Origin: Halomonas sp.
GTDB taxonomy: Bacteria > Pseudomonadota > Gammaproteobacteria > Pseudomonadales > Halomonadaceae
NCBI RefSeq assembly: GCF_030457605.1
Contig: NZ_JAKDUR010000002.1
Span: 62,001-126,000, forward strand
Length of the DNA stretch: 64,000 nt
Direction of reading: 5' to 3'
Every line of letters starts with the position of its first letter. Position 1 is the first letter of the stretch. The translations under genes were made by a program, and so were the position numbers. Shown here one piece after another: positions 1-10,142 of the stretch. The notes beneath the pieces are model-generated. The model saw only the letters and a program-made list of their open reading frames with translations, was not told where the DNA came from and made no database searches.

Positions 1-1843
1 TGATGAACACGCACCGCTGCACAAGCTGGGGTCGGACCAGTGGGAAAAAGCACGCAAGAAAGCCGCCGAAAAAATTCGCGACACCGCCGCCGAGCTGCTC
101 GACATTTACGCCCGCCGCGAAGCCCAACAAGGCGTGGTGTACGACACGCCGGGTGACGACTACCAGCGCTTCTCGGCCAGCTTCCCGTTCGAGGAAACCC
201 CCGACCAGGAAGCCGCCATCCACGCCGTGGTCAACGACCTGACCGCGCCTCAGCCGATGGATCGCGTGATTTGCGGCGACGTCGGCTTCGGCAAGACCGA
301 AGTCGCCATGCGCGCGGCGTTTCTCGCCGTCCAGTCCGGGCGTCAGGTAGTAGTATTGGTACCGACCACCCTGCTCGCCCGCCAGCACTTTGAAAACTTT
401 CGCGACCGTTTTGCCGACACCGCGGTCAATGTCGGCCTGCTGTCTCGCTTTACCGGCGGCAAGGGCGCCAATGATGCACTGGAAAAAATCAAGAACGGGC
501 ACACCGACATCGTGATCGGCACTCACAAACTGCTGTCCAAAAGCGTCGAGCTGCCCAGAATGGGGCTCCTGATCATCGATGAAGAACACCGCTTTGGCGT
601 CGCGCAGAAAGAAAAGCTCAAGACCCTGCGCGCCGAGATCGACATTCTCACGCTGACTGCCACGCCGATCCCGCGGACGCTCAACATGGCCATGAGCGGC
701 ATCCGCGACCTGTCGATCATCGCCACACCGCCGGCCCGCCGCCTATCGGTCAAGACCTTTGTCCAGCAGCGCAACGACGGCGTGATCAAGGAAGCCCTGC
801 TGCGCGAAATCCTGCGCGGCGGCCAGGTGTATTTCCTGCACAATGAAGTCAAGACCATCGAAAATACCGCGGAAAAAATCCGCGAACTGGTACCCGATGC
901 CCGCGTGGCCGTGGCCCATGGCCAGCTGCCCGAGCGCAGCCTGGAGCGGGTGATGTCGGACTTCTACCACCGCCGCTTCAACGTACTGGTGTGCTCAACG
1001 ATTATCGAGACCGGCATTGACGTGCCCAGCGCCAACACCATTCTGATCGAGCGCGCCGACAAGTTCGGGCTCGCCCAGCTGCATCAGCTACGCGGGCGCG
1101 TGGGCCGCAGCCACCATCAGGCCTACGCCTACCTGCTGACGCCGCCGCCCAAGGCCATGACCCGGGATGCCGTCAAGCGTCTGGAAGCCATCAGCGCCTC
1201 GGATGACCTGGGCGCGGGCTTTACGCTTGCCAGCCACGACATGGAAATCCGCGGCGCCGGCGAACTTCTGGGCGATGAACAGAGCGGGCAGATGGAAACC
1301 ATCGGCTACACGCTGTACATGGAAATGCTCGACCGCGCAGTGAAAGCCATCCGCGCCGGCAAAACGCCCAACATCGACGCCCCCTTCTCCAGCGGTGTGG
1401 AAATCAGCTTGAACCTGCCGGCGCTGATTCCCGACGACTACATTCACGACGTACAGCAGCGGCTGGTGATGTACAAACGGATTGCCAATACCGCTGACGA
1501 AAGCGAGCTCAAGGAACTGCAGGTAGAACTGATCGATCGTTTCGGGCTGCTGCCAGTACCGCTCAAGCATCTGATTCGCCAGACCCGGCTGCGCCAGCGC
1601 GCCGAACAGCTGGGTATCAAGCGTCTGGAAGCCGGTGCCGAGCGCGGTCGAATCATCTTTGATGCCAAAACCCGGGTTGACCCCATGACGCTTGTCGGCC
1701 TGATTCAGGGCGCACCGGCCGAATACCGCCTGGACGGCTCCGACACCCTGCGCTTTACGCTACCCATGGAAAACGTTGACGCACGCTTTGAGCAGGTTGA
1801 AGCGCTACTCCATACTCTCAACCAGAAAACTGCTGCTGCCTGA
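1..1843 (+). CDS. mfd: Transcription-repair coupling factor Mfd, C-terminal part (5' truncated by window)
   Basis: This is the C-terminal half of Mfd, the ATP-driven translocase that removes stalled RNA polymerase from DNA lesions and recruits UvrA. The reading frame is open from base 2, upstream of the first ATG in the ORF track, so the gene starts outside the window. Visible are the Walker A region (GDVGFGKTEVA), the DEEH box (IIDEEHRFG), the TATPIPRTL motif, the second helicase domain with QLRGRVGRS and the C-terminal TRCF domain. The order of motifs and the DEEH rather than DEAD box separate it from RecG, which lacks the TRCF tail. It ends 18 bases before the next gene, which runs in the same direction. 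Confidence 0.96.
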   Translation, partial: DEHAPLHKLGSDQWEKARKKAAEKIRDTAAELLDIYARREAQQGVVYDTPGDDYQRFSASFPFEETPDQEAAIHAVVNDLTAPQPMDRVICGDVGFGKTEVAMRAAFLAVQSGRQVVVLVPTTLLARQHFENFRDRFADTAVNVGLLSRFTGGKGANDALEKIKNGHTDIVIGTHKLLSKSVELPRMGLLIIDEEHRFGVAQKEKLKTLRAEIDILTLTATPIPRTLNMAMSGIRDLSIIATPPARRLSVKTFVQQRNDGVIKEALLREILRGGQVYFLHNEVKTIENTAEKIRELVPDARVAVAHGQLPERSLERVMSDFYHRRFNVLVCSTIIETGIDVPSANTILIERADKFGLAQLHQLRGRVGRSHHQAYAYLLTPPPKAMTRDAVKRLEAISASDDLGAGFTLASHDMEIRGAGELLGDEQSGQMETIGYTLYMEMLDRAVKAIRAGKTPNIDAPFSSGVEISLNLPALIPDDYIHDVQQRLVMYKRIANTADESELKELQVELIDRFGLLPVPLKHLIRQTRLRQRAEQLGIKRLEAGAERGRIIFDAKTRVDPMTLVGLIQGAPAEYRLDGSDTLRFTLPMENVDARFEQVEALLHTLNQKTAAA

Positions 1844-1861
1844 TACCGCCAAGGAACCGCC

Positions 1862-3082
1862 ATGATGTCAAAGACAACTGATCACCGCCTGCGCAAGGCA
1901 CCCGCCGTCACGCTGCTGGCCGCCGCTATCGGTGCGGTTTGGCTCACCCTGCCGGCCGCCGCCAGCGCGGTATCGCTTAAAGACGCAACTGCCACCCATG
2001 AAGCCAGTTCGGCTGAAGAAACGGGCAAGATCTCTGCGGCTGCCCTGAGCAGCGTGCAGACGCTGATGTCGGCACAACAGAGACAGGCGGCGTCCAGCAA
2101 ACAGCAGTCCACAGCACCGGCCGCGACTCCCAACGACCTGCCGCGCGGGCAATTCCACCTACCCGAGGAAGGCGATGTAATCGGCAGGAACTATACGATT
2201 GTCGTGCAGGATCAGGAGCAGACGCTGGTGGATATCGCGCGCCAGCACAATATCGGCTACGAAGAAATCCGCATGGCGAACCCTGGCGTTAGCCTCTGGG
2301 TACCCGGCAAGGGCACCGAAGTGACCATTCCCAGCCGCTACATCCTGCCCAACGTCAAGCGTGAAGGTATCGTGATCAACCTTTCCGAGCTGCGGCTTTA
2401 TTATTATCCGGCCGACAAGCCGGGCATTGTCGAAACCTATCCGGTCAGCGTCGGGCGTGACGAGTTCGCCACTCCGGTAGGCGTCACGCACACCACCGTC
2501 AAGGTCAAGGACCCCGCCTGGGCGCCGCCTGCTTCCATGCGCCGTGAAGCGGCCGAGCGCGGCGATCCGCCTCCGGAAATCGTGCCGGCCGGGCCCGACA
2601 ACCCGCTGGGGCGGCACGCGATACTGCTGGATCTACCGAGCTACCTGATTCACGGTACCAACCGCCCCGAAGGGGTGGGCATGCGCGTCAGCCGTGGCTG
2701 TATCCGCATGTACCCCGAAGACATCAAGTCGCTTTACGAACGCTTGCCGGGCAACACCCGGGTCAACCTGATCGATGCGCCTTTCAAGGCGGGCCGGGAT
2801 GCCGACGGCAGCCTGCTGGTACAAGCCTTTCCCCAGCTGGAAGAAAACAGTGGCAACGTCGATCCGGTAGTGAATGCCCTGGAAATCATTCACTCACAGA
2901 CTGAAAAGGAAGGCACCGAGGTTGACTACGCAAGCGTCAAGCAGGCCATTGAGAAACCTGATGGCAGCATCATCGCCCTTCATGGCCCCCAGGCCTCGCC
3001 GGCGCCGGACGCCACCACATCACACAACACGGCGGATTTGCTCGAGGAGATCCAGCTGAAAACCCGCTCGGCAGAAGACTAA
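1862..3082 (+). CDS. LysM-containing L,D-transpeptidase (ErfK/YbiS/YcfS type)
   Basis: This is a periplasmic L,D-transpeptidase of 406 residues. The family forms 3-3 peptidoglycan cross-links or attaches Lpp-type lipoproteins to diaminopimelate. Residues about 1-35 form a signal peptide. A LysM-like domain follows at about 105-155, then the YkuD domain at about 165-305 with the catalytic signature HGTNRPEG...SRGCIRM, containing the Cys nucleophile and the catalytic His. A proline-rich tail of about 90 residues follows. The chosen ATG has AAGGAA upstream. It ends at a strong bidirectional hairpin, and the convergent neighbour is an Lpp-like lipoprotein ending in Lys, a plausible substrate (inference). 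Confidence 0.93.
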   Translation: MMSKTTDHRLRKAPAVTLLAAAIGAVWLTLPAAASAVSLKDATATHEASSAEETGKISAAALSSVQTLMSAQQRQAASSKQQSTAPAATPNDLPRGQFHLPEEGDVIGRNYTIVVQDQEQTLVDIARQHNIGYEEIRMANPGVSLWVPGKGTEVTIPSRYILPNVKREGIVINLSELRLYYYPADKPGIVETYPVSVGRDEFATPVGVTHTTVKVKDPAWAPPASMRREAAERGDPPPEIVPAGPDNPLGRHAILLDLPSYLIHGTNRPEGVGMRVSRGCIRMYPEDIKSLYERLPGNTRVNLIDAPFKAGRDADGSLLVQAFPQLEENSGNVDPVVNALEIIHSQTEKEGTEVDYASVKQAIEKPDGSIIALHGPQASPAPDATTSHNTADLLEEIQLKTRSAED

Positions 3083-3119
3083 AACCAGGCCTGCCTGATA
3101 TACAGGTGCCGGATAAACG

Positions 3120-3145
3120 AAAAACCCTGCCTCGGCAGGGTTTTT
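3120..3145. terminator. Bidirectional intrinsic terminator between ldt and lpp
   Basis: A perfect stem, AAAACCCTGCC/GGCAGGGTTTT, has a 2-base loop and A and T runs on either side. It sits between the convergent L,D-transpeptidase and lipoprotein genes, so it can stop transcription from both sides. Confidence 0.9.
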
Positions 3146-3201
3146 CGTGCTATGTACAAGCAACCGCATCAGGTAGGAACCCGCGCGGCTTCCATGCGGT
3201 C

Positions 3202-3465
3202 TTACTTCTGCATGGAACGCTCGAACATGCGGTTCATCTCTTCACGGTTCTTTTCAGACATCTGCAGGGCGGCACGTGCGTCACGCTGCGCCTGGTTTGC
3301 AGTGTTCAGCGCCTGAGAAGCGGTGCTGCGTGCTTCAGCGGCATCTGCCTGAGCAGATTCTGCAGTTGTACGAACTTCTTCCAGCGCGCTGGTAGAAGCA
3401 CAGCCAGCGAGGATTGCCAGAGAAGCGGCAGCGGCAGACATTTTCAGGGTAGTCTTCAGAGTCAT
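3202..3465 (-). CDS. Lpp/OprI-type murein lipoprotein
   Basis: This small 87-residue outer-membrane lipoprotein resembles Braun's lipoprotein and Pseudomonas OprI. It has a signal peptide with a clear lipobox (LAGC, Cys21), followed by an Ala-rich heptad region (AQADAAEARSTASQALN) expected to form a trimeric alanine-zipper coiled coil. The last residue is Lys (SMQK), the residue that L,D-transpeptidases join to peptidoglycan in E. coli Lpp. CAAGGAGA lies just upstream of the ATG. The gene has its own 200-base leader region and is flanked on both sides by L,D-transpeptidase genes. Abundant expression is likely but is not shown by the sequence. Confidence 0.93.
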   Translation of the reverse strand: MTLKTTLKMSAAAASLAILAGCASTSALEEVRTTAESAQADAAEARSTASQALNTANQAQRDARAALQMSEKNREEMNRMFERSMQK

Positions 3466-3641
3466 AATGTTCTCCTTGAGTCTTCCTTGGTGCTACGTTG
3501 ATGGAACGACAAGTGTAAGGCTAGAGACCTTATACAACATTGTCTACCTGCAAAAGCAGGTTCACTGCAGCGACATGTGCCGCAAAGCACAGACGCGAAA
3601 CGCTGTTGTATTACAGCACACAACGTTTGTCTAGCGTCGCA

Positions 3642-3666
3642 TGTTCAAATGCTAAAACTTTGAACA
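3642..3666. promoter_or_regulatory. Inverted repeat TGTTCAAA-N9-TTTGAACA upstream of lpp
   Basis: A perfect 8-base inverted repeat with a 9-base spacer lies in the 219-base gap between the lipoprotein gene and the second L,D-transpeptidase, just after the latter's stop codon. It lacks a T run, so it is a poor terminator. It could be an operator or a processed RNA hairpin. The rest of the gap is AT-richer than the surroundings and probably holds the lpp promoter, but I cannot fix convincing -35 and -10 boxes. Confidence 0.35.
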
Positions 3667-3684
3667 ATCTTCGACAACAACACC

Positions 3685-4317
3685 TTAGCGAATAACAATG
3701 CGTGTGCCAATGCCCACCAGCTCGTTCAAACGCTCGATCTGCGGGTCTGTCATGGCCACACAGCCCTGAGTCCAGTTAAAGCGCCTGTGGACCTCAGGGT
3801 CGGCCTCACCCAGCCCGTGCAGGCCGATAGCGCCACCCAGCACGGTGTTTTGTGGCGGCGTGCCATGGCGGCGATAATACTCGAAATAGGCGTCGTATTC
3901 CTGCGGGGAATAAACCCCCGATTTCAGCGCCATGCGCGCATGGGCCGGCGTGGGATAATCAACTCCCATGAAAATATGCCAGCGGCTTTCATAGTTGAAG
4001 CGATTGACACGAAACTCGCCCAGCGGCGTTACGCTGCCACCACGAATACGCTGGGTTTCTGCCCCACCGCGGCCAAGCGATACGGGCGTAAAGTGCTCAA
4101 TTCGCTCGTGACCACGGTAAACGTCAAGGGTTGAGGCCTGATCATCCACCAGCACCCACAGCTCGCCCGGATAACGGGGTTCAACAGCGTTTTCCAGCTG
4201 CTTTTTGACCAGGTCGACAAACGCGACCTCCGCCAGAAAGCCGGCGCTCGCCGGCGCCGCATAAGTGGCCATACAGGCCAACGCGCCAACGAGAAAGCGG
4301 CGACGATATACAAACAT
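3685..4317 (-). CDS. L,D-transpeptidase (YkuD domain), second copy
   Basis: This is a predicted periplasmic L,D-transpeptidase of 210 residues, without LysM. The start chosen (MFVYRRRFLV...) gives a normal signal peptide. The longer ORF-track start adds about 32 residues with no signal character. The YkuD domain carries the motif IGLHGLGEADP followed by NWTQGCVAM, giving the catalytic His and Cys. It lies on the same strand as and upstream of the Lpp-like gene, with 219 bases between them, so cotranscription is possible but not required. Whether it cross-links peptidoglycan or tethers lipoprotein cannot be decided from sequence. Confidence 0.88.
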   Translation of the reverse strand: MFVYRRRFLVGALACMATYAAPASAGFLAEVAFVDLVKKQLENAVEPRYPGELWVLVDDQASTLDVYRGHERIEHFTPVSLGRGGAETQRIRGGSVTPLGEFRVNRFNYESRWHIFMGVDYPTPAHARMALKSGVYSPQEYDAYFEYYRRHGTPPQNTVLGGAIGLHGLGEADPEVHRRFNWTQGCVAMTDPQIERLNELVGIGTRIVIR

Positions 4318-4440
4318 GGGCGTACTCTTTATAGGCGTACTGTGTATATGCGTGCTGATTGGACGACATCCGGATGGACCAACGCGGACGGCTTTTGCCG
4401 GCCGGAAAACCACCCTGTACTGCAGCGTCGGGGGACGACG

Positions 4441-4905
4441 CTAGATATCGTTGAACTCTTCAAACTGCGACACAATACGACGCACTTCGGCCTCATGGCC
4501 GTCAGCCAGCGCTTCAAAAAACTCAGCCTCGGCGGGAATCGCCGCTTTTTCGGCACGGTAGGCATACAGGCCCTGTAAAGCCTTGTGCGCACGGGTTGAT
4601 GCCTGCATGGCCGCATCAATGCTGTCATAGGTGGCGTACTGGGCCAGGCGTTCCAGTTCAGGGGGCTGAGGAAAATCAGCCGCATCATCAAACCAGGTAT
4701 TCAGCACTTCCTGATGCTCGGAATCATCGGCCAGCGTATCTTCCAGCCCGGTTTTCATGCGCAGCTCTTCGCTGGCCAGATAATCCAGCGCCATTTGTAA
4801 ACGCTCGCTTTCGGCCTCTTTGGCGGTATCGCTGAATTGCCGAGCCATACGCCCGTGAAAATCAGCTGCCCAGGCCACCAGGTCGCGTACTTGGTTATAG
4901 CGCAT
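4441..4905 (-). CDS. Conserved hypothetical, ferritin-like helical protein
   Basis: This soluble protein of 154 residues is predicted to be all helical and rich in Glu and Asp. It has no signal peptide. Spaced Glu and His residues (HGRMARQF, ASEELRMKTGLED, HEAEVRRI) suggest a ferritin-like helical bundle, but I cannot confirm metal ligands. The start at MRYNQVRDL is preferred over the longer ORF because AAAAGGAGAGG precedes it. It is followed on the same strand by the second L,D-transpeptidase, about 120 bases away. Function is unknown. Confidence 0.75.
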   Translation of the reverse strand: MRYNQVRDLVAWAADFHGRMARQFSDTAKEAESERLQMALDYLASEELRMKTGLEDTLADDSEHQEVLNTWFDDAADFPQPPELERLAQYATYDSIDAAMQASTRAHKALQGLYAYRAEKAAIPAEAEFFEALADGHEAEVRRIVSQFEEFNDI

Positions 4906-5045
4906 ATCCCCTCTCCTTTTATGTTCGTGACACGCCACGGATATGACACGGCACCATGCCGCAGGTTCAAGGTTCGCGAGACTGACAAAACACCCGTGCA
5001 TCACAGGGGAGCTCCCCGCGGGAACCAGAGCCGTCATTTCCGGGC

Positions 5046-7676
5046 TCACTTTTTACGTTTATCTTCTATTGTCCACCGGCCATTTTCAAAATTGGCCTTC
5101 CACCCCGTGGCCTTGCCGTTTTCATCAGTCATCACGAACTGCGCCTTGTTCTTGCGCGAAAAACGAATCTGCGCCGGCCGGCCGTCAGGATCTTCGCTGG
5201 GCGCATCGAGAATGAAGTGATACTTCTCGGGCAGCTCATCGGCGTGCGCCTTCAGCTCCTTGACCAACGGCGGGCGAGTTTCGCGATTCTTGGGAAACTT
5301 ACTTGCCGCCAGAAACAGCCCACTGGCCCCATCGCGCAGTACGTAGTGGTCTTCCACCTTCTGGCAGGCAAGTTCGGGCATGGGAATCGGATCCATTTTG
5401 GGCGGCGCTACTTCCCCGCTGCGCAGCAGCTTGCGGGTGTTCTTGCACTCATCGTTGGTACAGCCGAAATACTTGCCGAAACGCCCGGATTTCAACTGCA
5501 TCTCGCTGCCGCATTTATCGCACTCGATCACCGGCCCTTCGTAGCCCTTGATCTTGAACTGGCCGGCTTCTATTTCGTAGCCACGGCAGTCCGGGCTGTT
5601 GCCGCAAATATGCAGCTTGCGCGTCTCGTCGATCAGATAGCTGTCCATGGCGGTTTCGCAGCGCGGGCAACGGCGCTTGGCACGCAGCGCGTCGGTTTCG
5701 GCATCCGCACCGGCATCGGCGGCCACAGCTTCTTCACCAGGGATCAGGTCCATGGTGGTTTTACAGCGCTCCCTGGGCGGCAGGTTATAGCCGCTACAGC
5801 CCAGAAAGACCCCGGTAGAAGCGGTACGAATCTGCATGTGACGGCCGCATTTGGGGCACTCGATGTCGGTGGGCACCGGCTGGTTGGGACGCATGCCGTC
5901 TTCGCTTTCCGCCCGGGCAAGCTCTTCGCGGAACTCGTGGTAGAACGCATCCAACAGTGCGCGCCAGTTGCGCTCGCCTTCGGCCACATCATCGAGCCCA
6001 CCTTCCATACGCGCGGTAAACGAATAGTCCATCAGGTCAGGAAATGATTCCTTGAGCCGCTCGGTGACGATATCACCAAGTTTCTCGGCATAGAAACGCC
6101 GGCTTTCGAGCCTGACGTAGCCGCGGTCCTGAATCGTGGAAATGATTGCGGCATAGGTCGATGGTCGGCCAATGCCCTGCTTTTCCAGCTCCTTGACCAG
6201 TGCGGCTTCGGTGTAGCGCGCCGGTGGCTTGGTGAAGTGCTGTTGCGGATCCAGCGCATCCAGCGTCATCGGCGTGCCTTCGGGCAGATCGGGCAGGTGC
6301 TGGTCTTCGTTCTTGCCGGAAGGCTTCATCACCCGAGTATAGCCGTCAAACTTCAGCACCCGGCCCTTGGCGCGCAGCTCGTAGCCGTTGACGTCAATGC
6401 TCAGAGTGCTGGAAAGGTATTCTGCCGGAGTCATCTGACAGGCCACGAACTGCCGCCAGATCAGCTCATAAAGGCGCTCGGCGTCGCGCTCCATGCCGGC
6501 CAGATCGGTGGCCTTGCGCTCAACGTTTGACGGGCGAATCGCCTCGTGGGCTTCCTGGGCACTTTCCTTGCTGGTATAGCGGTTGGGCGCCTCAGGCAGA
6601 TAGCGATCGCCGTATTCCTCACCGATAAAGCTGCGCGCACTTTCCACCGCGTCGTTGGACAGATTGGTGGAGTCGGTACGCATATAAGTAATGTAGCCCG
6701 CCTCGTAAAGGCGCTGGGCCATGGTCATGGTCTTTTTGACTGAGAAACCCAGACGGCCGCTGGCGGCCTGCTGCAGCGTCGAGGTAATAAAGGGCGCACC
6801 GGGTTTGGAGCGCGTGGGCTTGTCTTCCCGTGCGGTAATCGAAAGTGCGGCACTTTTCAGCCCGGCAATGCGCTCAAGCGTGTCACTTTCAGAGGTGGGA
6901 CGAAACGCCTTGCCGTTCTGGCGTGCCAGAGCAAAACGCACGCCTTCCCCCTCGGGCGTTACCAGATCGGCGTGCACATCCCAGAACTCTTCTGGTATAA
7001 ACGCACGGATCTCACGCTCGCGCTCGACGATCAACCGCACGGCCACGGATTGCACCCGTCCGGCCGACAGTCCACGTGCCACTTTTGCCCACAAAAGCGG
7101 CGAAAGCATGAAGCCTACCACCCGGTCGAGAAAACGCCGCGCCTGCTGTGCCTCTACCCGGGGGATATTCAGTGCACCCGGGGCCTTGAAGGCGTCCTGA
7201 ATGGCGTTTTTGGTAATCTCGTTGAAGACCACACGCTTGTAGCGATCTTCGTCGCCGCCGATGGTCTCGCGCAGGTGCCAGGCAATGGCCTCCCCTTCGC
7301 GGTCCAGATCCGTGGCCAGATAAACGGCGTCGGCATTGGCGGCCAGCTTTTTAAGCTCCGCCACCACCTTCTCTTTACCCGGCAGCGTTTCATAGTGGGC
7401 TTCCCAGCCGTTATCCGGATCGATCCCCATACGACGAATAAGCTGGGTGTGCGCCTTGCGCTTTTTATGCACCGCTTTTTCTTCTGCCGACATCTTGCGG
7501 GTCGCCGCCGCCTGACGCGCACGCTCCCTGGGGTCGACAGCGGTTTTACTCGAGCCGCTGGTCGGCAGATCACGTATGTGGCCCACGCTCGACTTGACGA
7601 TAAAATCGCTGCCGAGATACTTATTGATCGTTTTCGCCTTGGCCGGCGACTCAACGATGACCAGTGACTTGCCCAT
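5046..7676 (-). CDS. topA: DNA topoisomerase I
   Basis: This is a type IA topoisomerase of 876 residues that relaxes negative supercoils. It starts with the Toprim domain ([13 protein letters not shown], later [14 protein letters not shown]). The active-site tyrosine is in [12 protein letters not shown] at about residue 330. The C-terminal third has three Cys4-type zinc ribbons ([24 protein letters not shown]) and a basic tail, as in the E. coli enzyme of similar length. It is divergent from lipA, with 312 noncoding bases between them, and appears monocistronic. Confidence 0.97.
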   Translation of the reverse strand: MGKSLVIVESPAKAKTINKYLGSDFIVKSSVGHIRDLPTSGSSKTAVDPRERARQAAATRKMSAEEKAVHKKRKAHTQLIRRMGIDPDNGWEAHYETLPGKEKVVAELKKLAANADAVYLATDLDREGEAIAWHLRETIGGDEDRYKRVVFNEITKNAIQDAFKAPGALNIPRVEAQQARRFLDRVVGFMLSPLLWAKVARGLSAGRVQSVAVRLIVEREREIRAFIPEEFWDVHADLVTPEGEGVRFALARQNGKAFRPTSESDTLERIAGLKSAALSITAREDKPTRSKPGAPFITSTLQQAASGRLGFSVKKTMTMAQRLYEAGYITYMRTDSTNLSNDAVESARSFIGEEYGDRYLPEAPNRYTSKESAQEAHEAIRPSNVERKATDLAGMERDAERLYELIWRQFVACQMTPAEYLSSTLSIDVNGYELRAKGRVLKFDGYTRVMKPSGKNEDQHLPDLPEGTPMTLDALDPQQHFTKPPARYTEAALVKELEKQGIGRPSTYAAIISTIQDRGYVRLESRRFYAEKLGDIVTERLKESFPDLMDYSFTARMEGGLDDVAEGERNWRALLDAFYHEFREELARAESEDGMRPNQPVPTDIECPKCGRHMQIRTASTGVFLGCSGYNLPPRERCKTTMDLIPGEEAVAADAGADAETDALRAKRRCPRCETAMDSYLIDETRKLHICGNSPDCRGYEIEAGQFKIKGYEGPVIECDKCGSEMQLKSGRFGKYFGCTNDECKNTRKLLRSGEVAPPKMDPIPMPELACQKVEDHYVLRDGASGLFLAASKFPKNRETRPPLVKELKAHADELPEKYHFILDAPSEDPDGRPAQIRFSRKNKAQFVMTDENGKATGWKANFENGRWTIEDKRKK

Positions 7677-7988
7677 AGTGCTCCACTTGAATGATGTGCC
7701 GACGATAAAAACGGCAGTTAACAGGCCATATCGCGCGCTGTGTGGCGCTTTTGCACGAGTGAAAAAATGCGCCTACCCTAACCTACGCCTTGACGAAGCG
7801 CTAGCCCGGCAGCGCCATTTTGCAACCCCGCCGGGCGCTCGCCCCGGGTACGCTACGCTGGCGAGAATATCCCGGGGCCGGGCAATCGTGTTACATTGAA
7901 CGTAATTTTCCGACGTATCCATTGACGAGCGATGCCCCCGGTTTCTGGCGGCCTGGCCCGTCATCGCACAGTAGAGGCTCCTGGATTT
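7677..7988. other. Intergenic region between divergent topA and lipA
   Basis: These 312 bases hold no convincing gene. They must contain the promoters for topA (leftward) and lipA (rightward). The lipA-proximal part contains the AT-rich stretch GTTACATTGAACG. I could not assign confident -35 and -10 boxes. The middle contains GC-rich imperfect palindromes around CCCGGGG, not clearly terminators. Confidence 0.4.
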
Positions 7989-9065
7989 ATGAGCAACGAT
8001 ACCTCACAGCGCGTGCAAAGCGGCGAAAAGTTCCGCAACGAGCGCGGTATGTCCGTGATCAAGGACGGCATCAAGCAGCGCAAATCTGCCGTACAGATTG
8101 AGCCGGCCACGCCCGCCAAACCGGTAGAACGCAAGCCCAAATGGCTGCGCGCTCGGGTGGCCGGCGGGGAACGCTATGAGGCGGTCAAGAAAAACGTCGC
8201 CAAACACAACCTGAGCACCGTATGCGCCGAATCCCACTGCCCCAACATGGGCGAATGCTGGAGCAACGGTACTGCTACCATCATGCTGATGGGATCGGTT
8301 TGTACCCGTGCCTGCCGCTTCTGCGCGGTAGATACCGGCAACCCCAAAGGCTGGCTTGATGCGGACGAGCCGGAAAACACCGCCAAGTCGGTCGAGCTGA
8401 TGGGGCTACGTTACATTGTTCTGACCTCGGTTGACCGGGACGATCTTGACGATGGCGGCGCCGGCCACTACGCCAGCTGCATCCGTGCGATCAAGGCGCG
8501 CACACCCGACGTGGTAGTAGAAGCGCTGACCCCCGATTTTGACGCCGCACCGACTGCCATCGAGCGGGTCGCAGATTCCGGTCTGGAAGTGTTTGCGCAA
8601 AACGTCGAAACCGTTGAGCGCCTAACAGGCCGCGTGCGCGATCCCCGCGCGGGCTACCGCAAAACCCTTGATGTGCTGGCTCACGCCAAACGCTACCGTC
8701 CGGATATCATCACCAAAACCAGCATCATGCTGGGACTAGGCGAGACCGACGAGGAAATCATGCAGACATTTGACGACCTGCGCGAAATCGGCGTCGATAT
8801 TGTCACCCTTGGCCAGTACCTGCAGCCAACCAAAAACCACCTTTCGGTTGAACGCTGGGTCACCCCGGAAGAGTTCGAGAACTACCGCCAGCTGGGGCTC
8901 GCCAAGGGTTTCATGGAAGTACCTTCCGGCCCGCTGGTGCGCTCAAGCTATCGCGCCGACCGCGTGTTCGAGAAAAACAACCTGGGGCTCGCCTCTCCGG
9001 CTGCAGTGCCCGGCCAGGAAAAAACCGACAGCGCCAACCTGATTCCGGTGCAAAGCGTCGGCTAA
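7989..9065 (+). CDS. lipA: Lipoyl synthase
   Basis: This radical SAM enzyme inserts two sulfurs into octanoyl groups bound to E2 and GcvH proteins. The auxiliary cluster motif is [12 protein letters not shown] and the radical SAM motif is CTRACRFC. The C-terminal RSSYRAD motif, whose Ser ligates the auxiliary cluster, is also present. The start at MSNDTSQ gives 358 residues. The ORF-track start would add 19 residues with no family support. It converges on lipB, the enzyme acting just before it, and the two share a terminator hairpin. Confidence 0.97.
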   Translation: MSNDTSQRVQSGEKFRNERGMSVIKDGIKQRKSAVQIEPATPAKPVERKPKWLRARVAGGERYEAVKKNVAKHNLSTVCAESHCPNMGECWSNGTATIMLMGSVCTRACRFCAVDTGNPKGWLDADEPENTAKSVELMGLRYIVLTSVDRDDLDDGGAGHYASCIRAIKARTPDVVVEALTPDFDAAPTAIERVADSGLEVFAQNVETVERLTGRVRDPRAGYRKTLDVLAHAKRYRPDIITKTSIMLGLGETDEEIMQTFDDLREIGVDIVTLGQYLQPTKNHLSVERWVTPEEFENYRQLGLAKGFMEVPSGPLVRSSYRADRVFEKNNLGLASPAAVPGQEKTDSANLIPVQSVG

Positions 9066-9079
9066 TCGGCCTGCCAATC

Positions 9080-9125
9080 ACACAACGGCCCACCTGTCGC
9101 TAACGCGGCAAGTGGGCCGTTGTGT
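9080..9125. terminator. Hairpin between convergent lipA and lipB
   Basis: A 14-base perfect inverted repeat, ACACAACGGCCCAC/GTGGGCCGTTGTGT, lies between the two convergent stop codons. The T run is short, so it may act as a terminator for both directions or mainly as an RNA 3' end stabiliser. Confidence 0.75.
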
Positions 9126-9140
9126 TTATGGGCGATTTCT

Positions 9141-9803
9141 TTACTGCGTGAGTAAACGGCGCCTGATCCTCGTGGCCAGCGCATCAGCCAGCTGTTCACC
9201 AACATCTGCCACGCTCACCGGCCGATCAGTCAGCGACGCAAGTCGTGCCATCGGCATGCCCGCATAACCGCAGGGATTGATGCGCGAAAACGGTTCAAGA
9301 TCACAGTCAACGTTCAGCGCAACACCGTGAAAGCTCGCCCCGCGGCGGATGCGCAGCCCCAGCGAGGCTATCTTCGCTTCACTCTCGGCACCGCCCCCGC
9401 TTGTTGTGACATAAACGCCCGGAGCATCGGGCCGGGCACGAGCAGCAATGCCGTAATCGGCCAGCACGTCGATCACGGCATTTTCCATGGCAGTCACCAG
9501 CTCGCGCACGCCCATCCGCGCCCGGCGCACGTCCAGCAGCGGATATAACACCACCTGCCCGGGGCCATGATAGGTTACCTGCCCGCCGCGATCGGTCTGC
9601 ACCACGGGAATATCACCGGGCATGAGCACATGTTCGGGTTTACCCGCCTGCCCCTGAGTAAAGACCGGCTCGTGTTCCACCAGCCAGAACTGGTCCGGCG
9701 TTTGCGCATTTCGCGTGTCGGTAAGCTCGCGCATGGCTTCCCACACGGGCAGGTACGTGCGTCGCCCCAGACGATGCAGCGCGATCGCAGTGGACTCACT
9801 CAC
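9141..9803 (-). CDS. lipB: Octanoyltransferase LipB
   Basis: This enzyme transfers octanoyl from acyl carrier protein to lipoyl domains, the step before LipA. The protein has 220 residues. It carries the conserved [13 protein letters not shown] motif and the catalytic Cys/Lys region ([16 protein letters not shown]). The start is a GTG, one base after the ybeD stop codon, so translation is probably coupled to ybeD. It is the last gene of the minus-strand cell-wall block. Confidence 0.96.
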   Translation of the reverse strand: MSESTAIALHRLGRRTYLPVWEAMRELTDTRNAQTPDQFWLVEHEPVFTQGQAGKPEHVLMPGDIPVVQTDRGGQVTYHGPGQVVLYPLLDVRRARMGVRELVTAMENAVIDVLADYGIAARARPDAPGVYVTTSGGGAESEAKIASLGLRIRRGASFHGVALNVDCDLEPFSRINPCGYAGMPMARLASLTDRPVSVADVGEQLADALATRIRRRLLTQ

Positions 9804-9804
9804 G

Positions 9805-10140
9805 CTACACCACCATATGAACGCGACCGGTGGCCTTCAGGTTCGCAAACAGCGCCTTGAGCTGAGCCTCACCGGTGGCGTGAATGGTTAGGCGCACCGA
9901 CTGAAAGCGACCGTTACGGCTATCGATCACCTGAATGGCAGCGGCATCGAAACCGGGCGAGTGACGCTCGACCACCTCACACACCGCGGCGGGAAAGTCG
10001 GCCGCCGCGTCCCCCACTACCTTGATGGGATAGTCACACGGGAAGGTGATTCTGGGGGACGCCTTGCCCCCGGTCTGACGTAAATCACGAAATGTTTTTT
10101 TGCCGCTTGGCTGCATAATTCTTTCCACGCGGTTGGTCAT
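9805..10140 (-). CDS. ybeD: DUF493 family protein YbeD
   Basis: This small 111-residue protein of the YbeD/DUF493 family has an ACT-like ferredoxin fold. It shows the conserved [13 protein letters not shown] and the [14 protein letters not shown] segment. Biochemical function is not established. The position between dacC and lipB is the same as in E. coli, which supports the assignment. It begins 2 bases after the dacC stop codon. Confidence 0.9.
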   Translation of the reverse strand: MTNRVERIMQPSGKKTFRDLRQTGGKASPRITFPCDYPIKVVGDAAADFPAAVCEVVERHSPGFDAAAIQVIDSRNGRFQSVRLTIHATGEAQLKALFANLKATGRVHMVV

Positions 10141-10142
10141 AT

